Source: Acidobacteriota bacterium
GTDB lineage: Bacteria > Acidobacteriota > Terriglobia > Terriglobales > SCQP01
Assembly: GCA_027314025.1 (NCBI GenBank)
Contig: DAHVCP010000026.1
Coordinates: forward strand, 1-64,000
DNA: 64,000 nucleotides
Reading direction: 5' to 3'
Shown in pieces: positions 50,734-62,176 of the stretch. Position 1 is the first letter of the stretch. Every line of letters starts with the position of its first letter. The translations under genes were made by a program, and so were the position numbers. The notes under the pieces were generated by a model that worked only from the letters and a program-made list of their open reading frames with translations, did no database searches and was not told the DNA's origin.

Positions 50734-51627
50734 CTACCAGCCGCCTTGCCCGCCGCCTCCCTGGCCGCCCAGCACGCCGCCGAGTATTCCGCCCAGTGCG
50801 CCCATGCCCATCGCGGCTCCGCCGCCGCTGCCGCTGGTCCCCGCTTGCGCGGCGATACGGCTGACCAGGCGATCAAAGGACAGGGTTTGCAGGATGACGT
50901 CGCCCGGGCCGGTGAGCACGATGAAGAACAAACCCTCGCCGCCGAACAGCACGTTTTTGAAGCCTTTGACGAATTCGATGTCGTAGCTCATCCCGGCGTC
51001 GAAAGCCACGACCGTGCCGGTGTCAATGCGGATCTGTTCGCCCGGCGCCAGCGTCTTGCGAATGAAATGCCCGCCGGCGTGCACCAGCGCCGCGCCGTTG
51101 CCGGTCAGCTTTTGCAAAATGAAGCCCTCGCCGGCGAACATGCCGTAGCCCAGGCGGCGGGTGAAGGCCACGCTGACCTCCACGCCCGGGCTACAGCAGA
51201 GAAACGAATGCCGCTGGCAGAGCCATTCCTTGCTTCCCACCGGCAGGGGATGAATGGTGCCGGGATAGGGGGCGGCGAAGCAGACCTCGCCACCGCCGCT
51301 GGTGCTGGTGAAGCCGGAAAGAAAGAAGGAGGCGCCGGCCAGGGCGCGCTTGAAACCGGCGAACATGCCGCCGCCGGTATTGGTCTGCATCTGGACGTCG
51401 CCATGCATGTACAGCAGCGATCCGGGTTCGGCCAGCACTCCTTGTCCGGCGGCGAGCGAAAACACCGCCGCCTGCATTTCATAGCCGACCACGCTGTAGG
51501 CAACGCCGGCCAACTGCCCGGCGGCGCCGGCCGTGGCGGGTGCGGCGGAGAGCGGCGCGCCGCAGCGCGGGCAAAAGCGGGCTTCATCGGGCAGGGCGGT
51601 GGCGTGGCAGGCAGGGCAGGTAGACAT
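50734..51627 (-). CDS. AIM24-family protein with N-terminal zinc ribbon
   Basis: This 297-residue protein starts with a zinc ribbon (Cys-Pro-Ala-Cys, Cys-Pro-Arg-Cys-Gly at about residues 4-24). An AIM24/TIGR00266 beta-sheet domain follows, with Leu-Leu-Tyr-Met-His-Gly-Asp-Val-Gln-Met, Gly-Glu-Gly-Phe-Ile-Leu-Gln-Lys-Leu and Gly-Glu-Gly-Leu-Phe-Phe. The C-terminus is Gly-rich. The family is widely conserved but not biochemically characterised. Its strand is convergent with pckA. Confidence 0.8.
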   Translation of the reverse strand: MSTCPACHATALPDEARFCPRCGAPLSAAPATAGAAGQLAGVAYSVVGYEMQAAVFSLAAGQGVLAEPGSLLYMHGDVQMQTNTGGGMFAGFKRALAGASFFLSGFTSTSGGGEVCFAAPYPGTIHPLPVGSKEWLCQRHSFLCCSPGVEVSVAFTRRLGYGMFAGEGFILQKLTGNGAALVHAGGHFIRKTLAPGEQIRIDTGTVVAFDAGMSYDIEFVKGFKNVLFGGEGLFFIVLTGPGDVILQTLSFDRLVSRIAAQAGTSGSGGGAAMGMGALGGILGGVLGGQGGGGQGGW

Positions 51628-51747
51628 GCCCCCACTGTAGCGCGGTTAGGATTTTCTTAGTCGTTAGGACAGTCTCTCGCTTATAACCGCCGCGCACGCC
51701 AACCAGCTTGATCGCTCTCCGCCGCCAGGCCACCATGGGGTTGACCC

Positions 51748-53748
51748 GTGCCCAACCTCAACCAACCCCCAGTGCCCGCCGACCCAGGAGCGGCGGGGGC
51801 GAAATCCGTCGCCCGGCTGGAAGCGCTACTGCGCTCCGCGTGGCGGGAACCGCGCCACCTGGATGAGGCGCTGGAGTCGCTGGCCGCCGCGCACGGATTG
51901 TCGGCCGCCGGGTTGTATCAAGCCGACGGGTTGGATTTCGTGCGGTATGCGGCCGGCGGCGCGGAGCATGGCCGGTTGCCGGCGCGAGTGGCCGTGCAGA
52001 GCGGCGGATTGTGGGCCGATGCGCTGCGCCATGGCGCGCCGCGCTTCTTGGCGCCGGGCGCCGAGGACGCCGCCGCGCAAGCGCGGGCGGCCTTCCCCGC
52101 CAAAGTCGGCCAGCCGCATGCGCCGGCGGCGGAATGGGTGTTGTACGCCGAGTCGCCGCGCGAGCTGGCGCTGGACGCCCGTCATGCGCTGCGCGGTTGG
52201 GCGGAGGCGCTGGCGGAAGCCGGGCAGAGCCGCGTAGCTCTGGCCGCCGCCCGGGCCGTCGGGCAGAATTGGGCGGGACTATTTCGCGATTCTCCCGTGT
52301 GGTGCCACACCGAGCACTCCGACGGCGCCATCGCCGAAATCAATCGCGCCGGGTTGGAGGTGCTGGGCCGGGAGCGGGACGAAGTCATTGGCCACCGGCT
52401 GGCGGAGTTTTGCGTGCCGCGCACGCCAGTGCCGCCGGCTGCCGCCGAAGTCCCGGCGGGCGGCGGCGGGGCGCTGACCCCGGTCGAGGTGCAGATCCTG
52501 CCCAACCACGGGACGCCCGTGACCATGCACGTATATCAGCAGCCGGCTTATGTGGATCGGGTGCTGACCGGGGGACGCAGCGTACTGCTCAACGTCACCT
52601 CGGAGCGGGAGATGGAGCGCCAGTTGGTGGAGGCGCAGAAGATGCAGGCGGTGGGCACGCTAACCGCCGGCATCGCCCATGATTTCAATAATCTTTTGAC
52701 CACGGTGCTGGGGCAGATCGAGTTGTTGCGCCTGCGCCACGCCCGCACCCTGCCGGATGACGCGGTAGAGCGGCTGGGCCGGATGGAGAAGGCGGGGCGG
52801 CGGGCGGCAGGCCTGGTCAGCCAACTATTGGTCTTTTCCCGGCATGATCCGCAGCAAATGGGGCCGGTGGAGATTTGGGCGGCGGTGCTGGCCACAGTCG
52901 AGTTGTTGCGTCACGGGCTGCCGGAAAATATCGAGATCCGCCGCGACAGCCAACTGCCGGCGGCGCGGATTTGGGGCAGCCTGGGGCAACTCCAGCAGGC
53001 GCTGGTGAACGTCGCGGCCAATTCCTTGGCGGCGATGCCCGAGGGCGGAGCGCTCAGCCTGGCATTGTCGCTGGCCCCGGCGCCGCCCCGCGCCGGCCGG
53101 TCCGCGCCGGATGCGCCGGGATGGGCGGTGCTGAGCATCAGCGACACCGGGTTCGGCATGACCGAGGCGGTGCGGCAGCGGGCCTTCGAGCCGTTTTTCA
53201 CCACCAAGCCATCCAGCGAGAACAGCGGCCTGGGCCTAGCCATCGTGTATGGCATCGTGCAGGCGCACCGCGGCCATGTCGAGATTGAAAGCTCCCCCGG
53301 CCATGGCACCACCGTGCGCATGTATTTTCCCCTGCTGCCGGCCAGCCAAACCAGCGCGCCCCCGCAGGTGGCCGAACCCGGCGGCGGCGAGCGGATTCTG
53401 CTGGTCGAGGACGACGCCGCCGTCGCCGACACCACGGCGCAGATGCTGGGCAGCGCCGGCTATCGCGTGGTGACCGCCCACCGTCCCACGCAGGCCTTGG
53501 AGTTGCTGCGCGCCGCGGCCGAACCCTTCGATTTGATGCTGACCGACGTCACCATGCCGGAGATGACCGGCTACCAACTCGCCGATCGGGTGCAAGCCGA
53601 GTTTGGTCCCATCCGCACCGTCTTCGTCACGGGCTATGATTTCCAGTCCACCCCGGGTTCCAGTTCCCGCTTCTTGCTGCAAAAGCCCATCAATTTGCGG
53701 GACCTCGCCGCGGCGGTCCGGCAAGCCTTGGCGGCGGAACTGCCATGA
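51748..53748 (+). CDS. Hybrid sensor histidine kinase with C-terminal receiver
   Basis: This 666-residue soluble protein has an N-terminal GAF/PAS-like sensory half (about 20-295) with Ala-Glu-Ile-Asn-Arg-Ala-Gly-Leu-Glu-Val-Leu-Gly. HisKA follows with His311 in Gly-Ile-Ala-His-Asp-Phe-Asn-Asn-Leu-Leu. The HATPase has Ala-Asn-Ser-Leu-Ala-Ala-Met, Asp-Thr-Gly-Phe-Gly-Met and Gly-Leu-Gly-Leu-Ala-Ile. The receiver begins Ile-Leu-Leu-Val-Glu-Asp-Asp, with the phospho-acceptor at Asp600. No transmembrane segment is seen. It is co-translated with the following response regulator (ATGA overlap). GTG 51748 is the start in frame; a nearby ATG is not. Confidence 0.88.
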   Translation: MPNLNQPPVPADPGAAGAKSVARLEALLRSAWREPRHLDEALESLAAAHGLSAAGLYQADGLDFVRYAAGGAEHGRLPARVAVQSGGLWADALRHGAPRFLAPGAEDAAAQARAAFPAKVGQPHAPAAEWVLYAESPRELALDARHALRGWAEALAEAGQSRVALAAARAVGQNWAGLFRDSPVWCHTEHSDGAIAEINRAGLEVLGRERDEVIGHRLAEFCVPRTPVPPAAAEVPAGGGGALTPVEVQILPNHGTPVTMHVYQQPAYVDRVLTGGRSVLLNVTSEREMERQLVEAQKMQAVGTLTAGIAHDFNNLLTTVLGQIELLRLRHARTLPDDAVERLGRMEKAGRRAAGLVSQLLVFSRHDPQQMGPVEIWAAVLATVELLRHGLPENIEIRRDSQLPAARIWGSLGQLQQALVNVAANSLAAMPEGGALSLALSLAPAPPRAGRSAPDAPGWAVLSISDTGFGMTEAVRQRAFEPFFTTKPSSENSGLGLAIVYGIVQAHRGHVEIESSPGHGTTVRMYFPLLPASQTSAPPQVAEPGGGERILLVEDDAAVADTTAQMLGSAGYRVVTAHRPTQALELLRAAAEPFDLMLTDVTMPEMTGYQLADRVQAEFGPIRTVFVTGYDFQSTPGSSSRFLLQKPINLRDLAAAVRQALAAELP

Positions 53749-54500
53749 CCGGGGGCGCACTACCCGGCGCGACGGGCGAGCCCATGCGCCTGCTGATTCA
53801 TGCGCCCCAGCCGCTGCTGGCGCGGTTGCTGGCCGAATCGCTGGCCGCGCGCGGCTACCCTACCCAGGTGGAAACCGACCTCACCGCGCTGGCCGCGGCC
53901 GATGAGCGGCTGCCGGCCGGAGCCTTGCTGCTCACCAGTTCGGACGCGGCCCATGTCTGGCTCTCCGCCCAGCCGCCGGCGCTGCGGCGCAAATGTCTGG
54001 TGCTGGGCGACGGCGATTTGGACCGGTTCGCCGACCTGGATTGCCGCCTGGTTTCGCCCGCCGACAGCTTGGAGCGCATCGAAACCGAACTGCGCCATCT
54101 CGCCCCGGCCGAATCCGAGCCGCGGCAGAAGCTTCTGATCGTGGATGACGACCCCGACACCCGCGCCACCATCCGGGAATATTTTCAGGCGCTGGGCTAC
54201 GACTGCCGCAGCGCCGCCAACGGCGCCGAGGCGCTGGCCCGCATCCGCGAGGAGACGCCGCAGGTCATTCTCCTCGACCTCAACATGCCGGAACTCGGCG
54301 GGCTGGATTTTCTCAAGATGGTCCGCCGCCTGGACAGCAGCTTCGGCATCGTGGTGGTGACCGCGCTGCACGACCCGCGCGTCGCCGCCCGCGCCGTCGC
54401 CGCCGGCGCCTTCGATGTGATCGAGAAGCCGATCAACTTCCAGCACCTCGCCTATCTGGTGCGAATTCAAATTTCCTACCGCGAAATGCGCGCCCGCTAG
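53745..54500 (+). CDS. Response regulator with N-terminal pseudo-receiver and C-terminal receiver
   Basis: This 251-residue protein has a degenerate receiver-like region (about 14-118) lacking the acidic pocket, then a full receiver: Leu-Leu-Ile-Val-Asp-Asp-Asp at the start, phospho-acceptor Asp178 in Leu-Leu-Asp-Leu-Asn-Met, and Lys in Ile-Glu-Lys-Pro-Ile-Asn. There is no output domain, so it acts by protein contact, perhaps as a phosphotransfer intermediate. It overlaps the hybrid kinase stop by four bases, and the two are the likely cognate pair. It is followed by a short GC hairpin. Confidence 0.82.
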   Translation: MTGGALPGATGEPMRLLIHAPQPLLARLLAESLAARGYPTQVETDLTALAAADERLPAGALLLTSSDAAHVWLSAQPPALRRKCLVLGDGDLDRFADLDCRLVSPADSLERIETELRHLAPAESEPRQKLLIVDDDPDTRATIREYFQALGYDCRSAANGAEALARIREETPQVILLDLNMPELGGLDFLKMVRRLDSSFGIVVVTALHDPRVAARAVAAGAFDVIEKPINFQHLAYLVRIQISYREMRAR

Positions 54501-54516
54501 GCCGTGTCACTGCTCG

Positions 54517-54535
54517 CCGGCGGCGCACCCGCCGG
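54517..54535. terminator. GC hairpin between convergent response-regulator and thiolase genes
   Basis: A perfect 7-bp stem CCGGCGG / CCGCCGG with loop CGCAC follows the response-regulator stop by 17 bases. No U-tract is present. It resembles the hairpins at 10856 and 50689. Confidence 0.4.
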
Positions 54536-54609
54536 AAACGGCCCGCGGAACCAGGCGCGGCTGGGATGCGCGGCGCAGCGCGCGCCGCCAACGGCTCGCG
54601 GCGGAGCAG

Positions 54610-55791
<1,182 letters not shown>

Positions 55792-55863
55792 CTCCGCACC
55801 TCTTTTCCCAGTATAGGCGCGGGTTCCGCGCCGCCCGCGCGGCGTGAATGCTATGGTAACGGG

Positions 55864-56701
55864 ATGGCTGCGGTGGAGTTATTGAAGCGGTTTCGCCAAG
55901 CCTTCGCCGCGCGTTCGGCGGAGGCGGGCGAGCGGCTGCTGCCGCTGGAAGGTTCGCGGCTGATCGCCGAGGCGCTGCGCGCCGGCGCGCGCGTCGAGGC
56001 GGTGCTGTTCAGTCCCGCCGGCCAGGCCCAATTCGCCGCCGCGATCCGGCCCCAGCTGTCCAAACACTGCCGGGTGGAAACCGCCGGAGAACGGGAATTT
56101 CGCGCCGCCATGGATGCCGAGCATCCGCAGGGCGTGGCGGCGCTGGTGCGCTGGCGGGAGCGGACGGCGGAGGACCTGCTGCTTCCCCCGCCGGTTGGCG
56201 GCGCGGCGCCGCGGCTGCTGTTGGCCGCCGCCGGCCTGCAAGATCCCGGCAACTTGGGCACGTTGATCCGCGCCGCCGACGCCTTCGGCGCCGATGGCGT
56301 GGCGGTGCTGGCCGGTTCGGTCAATCCGTTCCATCCCAAGGTGCTGCGCGCGGCCGCGGGGTCGCATTTTCACCTGCCCGTGGCCGCGGATGTGGATCCC
56401 GGCGAATGGATCGCGCTCTGCCGCCGCCATGGCGTGCTGCTGGCCGCGGCCGCGGCGCACGCCAAGCTGTCCGCTCCGGACGCCGATCTGCGCCGCTCCC
56501 TGTGCTGGCTCATCGGCCAGGAGGCGCATGGCGTGCCGCGAGCGTTGCAGCGGGCAGCGGAGTTGACCGTGGCGATTCCCATGGCGCGGCAGGTGGACTC
56601 GCTCAACGCGGGCGTCGCCGGGGCCATCTTGTTGTATGAAGCGCGCCGCCAGCGCGCCGCGGCGCCGCGCCGGGAACTCAGTCCCGAAGGAACCCAGCCG
56701 C

Positions 56702-56721
<20 letters not shown>
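55864..56721 (+). CDS. TrmH/SpoU-family RNA 2'-O-methyltransferase
   Basis: This 285-residue methyltransferase has an N-terminal substrate-binding domain and a SpoU domain with motif 1 [10 protein letters not shown], motif 2 Gly-Gln-Glu-Ala-His-Gly-Val, and motif 3 [12 protein letters not shown]. It methylates a ribose in rRNA or tRNA; the target is unknown. ATG 55864 gives the conserved start. The stop overlaps rarA by 20 bases, so the two genes are translationally linked. Confidence 0.92.
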
Positions 56722-58063
<1,342 letters not shown>

Positions 58064-58168
58064 CCGCTTGCGCCGCCCACGATCCGTGCGCCTAGCGTGG
58101 CGCTGGCGGCGGGACCGTGCGGCGGCCCGCGGCGGCTCAGCCGCCCGCCCCGCTATAATCCTGCCCTG

Positions 58169-59701
58169 ATGGCCTATTCCGACCTGCGGGAGTTCATCGC
58201 CGCCCTGGAAGCGGCGGGCGAGCTGCGGCGCATCTCCGCCGCGGTGGATCCGGTGCTGGAAATCGCCGAGGTCGCCGACCGCGTTAGCAAGCGCGTGGGC
58301 CCGGCGCTGCTGTTTGAAAATCCCACCGGCTATTCTCGCCGCCCCTTGCTCATCAATCAATTCGGTTCACCCCGCCGCATGGCCCTGGCCTTGGGCGTGG
58401 GTTCGGTGGACGACATCGCCGCCCGCATCCGCAAATTCCTGGACCTGAAACCGGCGCCCGGGCTGCTGGACAAGCTGAAAATGCTGCCGCTGCTGGCCGA
58501 AGCCGGGGCGTTCTTTCCCCGCACCGTCCGCACCGGCGCCTGCCAGGAGGTGGTGAAGCGGGACAATTTTTCCGTTTTGGATTTCCCCATTCTCCAGTGC
58601 TGGCCGGAGGACGGCGGCCGCTACATTACCTTGCCCTGCGTTTTCACCCGCGATCCTCGCACCGGCCGGCGCAATGCCGGCATGTACCGCCTCCAGGTCT
58701 TCGACGGCCAAACCCTCGGCATGCACTGGCAGATCCACAAGCATGGCGCCGAACACATGCGCGAGCACATCCGCGCCGTCTCCGGCGCGGAGGCCGAAGA
58801 GTTCCTGGGCCGCGCCCATGCGCTGCCCACGGTCGCCCGCCCCGATGCCGCCGCCCCGCCCCTCGGCCGCATCGAGGTGGCGGTGGCCATCGGCGCCGAT
58901 CCCGCCACCACCTTCAGCGCCATCTGTCCCGCGCCGCCGGGCGTGGATGAAATGATGCTGGCCGGCTTCCTGCGGCAAAAGGCCGTGGACATGGTGCGCT
59001 GCCAAACCGTGGATCTGGAAGTCCCGGCGAGCGCGGAGATCGTGCTGGAAGGCTACGTGGATTTGGCCGAGCGCCGCCGCGAAGGCCCCTTCGGCGATCA
59101 CACCGGTTTTTATTCGCTCGCCGACGATTATCCGGTCCTGCACCTGACTTGTCTCACCCACCGCCGCGATCCCATTTACGCCACCACCATCGTCGGCGCG
59201 CCCCCCATGGAGGACGGCTACATGGGCCAGGCGGTAGGGCGAATCTTCTTGCCCTTGATGCAAATGCAGTTTCCCGAAATCGTGGACGTGCATTGGCCGT
59301 TGGAAGGCGTTTTCCACAACCTCCTGCTGGTCTCCATCCGCAAGTCCTACCCCGGCCATGCGCGCAAAATCATGAACGGGATTTGGGGCCTGGGCCAGGC
59401 CATGTTCACCAAATGCGTCGTCGTGGTGGACGAAACCGTGGATGTGCGGGATCCAGCGCAAGTGGCGTTGCATGCCTTCAACAACGTGGATCCCGAGCGT
59501 GACATCCAGTTCACCCTGGGTCCCGTGGACGCGCTCGATCATGCCTCCCGCTTGCCCAACTTCGGTTCCAAGATGGGCGTGGATGCCACCCGAAAATGGC
59601 CCAGCGAAGGCTTCCAGCGGCCCTGGCCAAAGTTCATTCGCATGGACCCGCAAACCCGCCGCCGCGTGGATGCGCTTTGGTCCAGCCTGGGGCTGGACTG
59701 A
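58169..59701 (+). CDS. ubiD: UbiD-family decarboxylase
   Basis: This 510-residue prFMN-dependent decarboxylase opens with Leu-Arg-Glu-Phe-Ile-Ala-Ala-Leu-Glu. It has Gly-Met-Tyr-Arg-Leu-Gln-Val and Glu-Gly-Pro-Phe-Gly-Asp-His-Thr-Gly-Phe (cofactor and active-site Glu region), and a closing Gly-Val-Asp-Ala-Thr-Arg-Lys-Trp-Pro. Members act in ubiquinone, menaquinone (futalosine route) or aromatic-acid metabolism; the role here is not settled. The ATG at 58169 matches the family. No ubiX lies alongside in the window. Confidence 0.92.
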   Translation: MAYSDLREFIAALEAAGELRRISAAVDPVLEIAEVADRVSKRVGPALLFENPTGYSRRPLLINQFGSPRRMALALGVGSVDDIAARIRKFLDLKPAPGLLDKLKMLPLLAEAGAFFPRTVRTGACQEVVKRDNFSVLDFPILQCWPEDGGRYITLPCVFTRDPRTGRRNAGMYRLQVFDGQTLGMHWQIHKHGAEHMREHIRAVSGAEAEEFLGRAHALPTVARPDAAAPPLGRIEVAVAIGADPATTFSAICPAPPGVDEMMLAGFLRQKAVDMVRCQTVDLEVPASAEIVLEGYVDLAERRREGPFGDHTGFYSLADDYPVLHLTCLTHRRDPIYATTIVGAPPMEDGYMGQAVGRIFLPLMQMQFPEIVDVHWPLEGVFHNLLLVSIRKSYPGHARKIMNGIWGLGQAMFTKCVVVVDETVDVRDPAQVALHAFNNVDPERDIQFTLGPVDALDHASRLPNFGSKMGVDATRKWPSEGFQRPWPKFIRMDPQTRRRVDALWSSLGLD

Positions 59702-59892
59702 AGTTCGCTGGGCGGCGGCCGGGCTGACGCCGGACCGGCGCGGGAAGCCAATCTCGGCCGCCGGCGACTCTACCTCAACGGCGGCAACGTGGAGATGCCC
59801 GGGAGCCGGGCGCGCCTGCGTTGCCGGCCGCCACGGCTGGGCCATCCAGATCCGAACGGCTGCGCCGCCGGCGCCGAGAGAAGGTCTCCCCG

Positions 59893-60648
59893 ATGTCCGC
59901 TCCGGAGCCACGCATCGGTTGTTCCGGGTTTTCGTACCCCCATTGGCGGGGCGGAGTGTTCTATCCTCCGCGCTGGCCGGTGAAGCGGGAACTGGAGTTT
60001 TACGCGCAGCAGTTCGACACCGTCGAGCTGAACAGTCCCTTCTACCGCCTGCCCAGCGCGGCGACTTTCCGCCGCTGGGCCGCCGGCACGCCGCCTGGAT
60101 TCGAGTTCGCGGTCAAGGCCAGTCGTTATATCACCCACATGCTCCATCTCCGCGGCGCCGCCCCCGCGTTGCGGACGTTTCTGCAACGCGCGCGGCAGTT
60201 GGGCCCAAAGTTAGGCCCGGTGCTGTTCCAATTTCCCTCGTCCTGGGGCGTGCATCTCGACCGGCTGGAGGCGTTTTTGCCGGCCCTGCCCACGCGCTAT
60301 CACTTTGCCTTCGAGTTCCGCCATGCCGCGTGGTTCACGCCGCCCGTCTACGCCGCGCTGCAACGGCGCGGCGCGGCTTTGTGCTGGGCCGTCCATCCCG
60401 GCCTGCCCCCGCCGCCGCTGGTCGCCACCGCCGCCTTCGTCTATTTGCGTCTCCACGCCGGCCGCGGGCGCGATGGCGGTTTCACGCCGGCGGAACTGCG
60501 GCATTGGGCCAAGGTGCTGTCGCAACAGCGCGCGGCGGGCCGCGCCGTCTACGCGTATTTCAATAACGATTCGCGGGGCTGTGCCGTGCGCAACGCGCGC
60601 TCCCTGCGGCGGCTCCTGTCCAACCACCAGCATCGGCGGCGGGCATAA
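59893..60648 (+). CDS. DUF72 family protein
   Basis: This 251-residue protein of the DUF72/YecE family has a TIM-barrel-like fold with an N-terminal Ile-Gly-Cys-Ser-Gly-Phe-Ser-Tyr-Pro-His-Trp, Val-Glu-Leu-Asn-Ser-Pro-Phe-Tyr-Arg-Leu-Pro, and Phe-Glu-Phe-Arg-His-Ala-Ala-Trp. The C-terminus has Tyr-Ala-Tyr-Phe-Asn-Asn-Asp. No biochemical function is established for the family. The ATG at 59893 follows an AGAGAAGG stretch and gives the family start. The gene stands alone. Confidence 0.82.
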   Translation: MSAPEPRIGCSGFSYPHWRGGVFYPPRWPVKRELEFYAQQFDTVELNSPFYRLPSAATFRRWAAGTPPGFEFAVKASRYITHMLHLRGAAPALRTFLQRARQLGPKLGPVLFQFPSSWGVHLDRLEAFLPALPTRYHFAFEFRHAAWFTPPVYAALQRRGAALCWAVHPGLPPPPLVATAAFVYLRLHAGRGRDGGFTPAELRHWAKVLSQQRAAGRAVYAYFNNDSRGCAVRNARSLRRLLSNHQHRRRA

Positions 60649-60919
60649 GCTCGCTCCCGCGCGCGATCGCGAGGCTGCGCTGCAACCCCGCATCCGGCGC
60701 GGTCAATTCCGCTACAATCAACTGGCGGGAGCAACGGCGGCGCGGTGTGTTGCAGCGTACATCTCGTGGGCGCCGGTGCGCCATTGCAGCTGAACGTGGC
60801 GCCTCCGCGCGATCTGGTTTAGCGCCGTTTAATGCCGTAGAGGCCGGCGTTTGCCGGTCGGCGCCATTTTTGCTGTAGCTTTTTCATTGGCAATACGTTC
60901 TTACGCTAGAGGGAGCTTT
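60649..60919. promoter_or_regulatory. Leader region before the HlyD-type operon
   Basis: No gene fits in these 270 bases. A short hairpin CCGGC-GTTT-GCCGG (60844-60857) is followed within ten bases by five T residues (60867-60871), which could be a weak terminator or attenuator. Beyond it the AT-rich stretch to 60900 is a plausible promoter or leader for the adaptor genes. Both readings are tentative. Confidence 0.35.
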
Positions 60920-62176
60920 GTGTTGCGCCGTTGGACATTTTGGGGGGCGAGCCTGCTGTTGATTCTCGGGCTGGCATGGGCCGTCAGCCGGGGCGCCGTC
61001 TCGGTTCGGGCCCAAGCGCCCGCGCAACCTTCCGGCGCCAGCACCTACATCGCCACCGCAAAGATGGGGCGGCTGGTGCGCAAGTTGCGCGTGACGGGCA
61101 CTACGGAAGCATTGCACTCGCTGACCATCCGCGTACCCCACTTCCCCGGTCCCGGCGGTGCCCTGACCCTCACCTATCTGGTCAACAGCGGCGCCAAAGT
61201 GCAAAAAGGGCAGGTTCTGGCGCGCTTCGATAGCATCGCGGAGCTGCTGGCGGAACGCAACGCCTTGGCGCAATACGAAAACCTCCAGCGCCAAGCCGAG
61301 GACAAGGTCGCCCAGAACGCCAGCGCCACCGCCACCTTGGACTCCAATTTCCAGGCCGCCCAGGCGGCGCTAGGAACAGCGCGGTTGGAATTGCGCAAGG
61401 CGCCCGTGCTCAGCCACATCCAGGCGGAGATTGACCAGGTCAGCGTCAATGATGCCAAAGCCCAGATCGCCAGCCTGAAAGTCTCCAATCACGACCAGGA
61501 AGTCGCCAACGCCGCGGCGCTGAGGATTTTGCAATTGCAGGCCGACCAGCAAAAAGAAGAATGGCAACGGAACCACGATGCGGTCAACAAGATGACCATG
61601 CGGGCGCCTTTATCCGGCATGGTCGCGCTGTTGCCCTCCTGGAACAATGGAACCTTCGCCCCGGCGCAAGTGGGCGACACGCTCTACGGCCGCCATCCGT
61701 TGCTAGAGATCTTCGATCCCACCGAGATGGAGGTCAAGGCCGAGGTCAGCGAGGCGGATGGCGCGGTGTTGACGCCCCGCATGGCCGCCAACGTGTACCT
61801 CGACGCCTATCCCCACGCCAAGTTCACTGCCCACCTGATGACGGTGGATCCGGTGGCGACCGCGGCCATGGGCAGTCCGGTGCGGAGCTTCGCCGCTCGC
61901 TTCAAAATGGACAAGGCCGATCCGCGCATTTTGCCGGATCTTTCCGCCGCCGTGGACATCATCGTGCAAACGGGAGAGCGCCGCTTGCTGGTCCCGCGGG
62001 GCGCGGTGCATTTTCGCCAGGGCGCGGCCTACGTCATTCAGGTGCTGCCGGATGGCCGCCACCGCCAGCAGACGGTGCAGTTAGGCGAATTTGACGCCAC
62101 CCACATCGTCATTGTCCACGGGCTGAAGGCAGGCGATCGGGTGCTGGTGCTGCCCCCAGGAGGTTCGGCGGCATGA
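60920..62176 (+). CDS. HlyD/RND-type periplasmic adaptor protein 1
   Basis: This 418-residue protein has an N-terminal membrane anchor or signal (about 5-25), an adaptor lipoyl segment (Val-Thr-Gly-Thr-Thr-Glu-Ala) and a long Gln/Ala coiled coil (about 110-225, Asp-Gln-Glu-Val-Ala-Asn-Ala-Ala-Ala). Beta-barrel motifs follow (Met-Arg-Ala-Pro-Leu-Ser-Gly-Met-Val; Glu-Val-Lys-Ala-Glu-Val-Ser). It would join an inner-membrane pump to an outer-membrane channel. The GTG at 60920 has an AGAGGGAG site upstream. The stop overlaps the next adaptor start (ATGA). Confidence 0.84.
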   Translation: MLRRWTFWGASLLLILGLAWAVSRGAVSVRAQAPAQPSGASTYIATAKMGRLVRKLRVTGTTEALHSLTIRVPHFPGPGGALTLTYLVNSGAKVQKGQVLARFDSIAELLAERNALAQYENLQRQAEDKVAQNASATATLDSNFQAAQAALGTARLELRKAPVLSHIQAEIDQVSVNDAKAQIASLKVSNHDQEVANAAALRILQLQADQQKEEWQRNHDAVNKMTMRAPLSGMVALLPSWNNGTFAPAQVGDTLYGRHPLLEIFDPTEMEVKAEVSEADGAVLTPRMAANVYLDAYPHAKFTAHLMTVDPVATAAMGSPVRSFAARFKMDKADPRILPDLSAAVDIIVQTGERRLLVPRGAVHFRQGAAYVIQVLPDGRHRQQTVQLGEFDATHIVIVHGLKAGDRVLVLPPGGSAA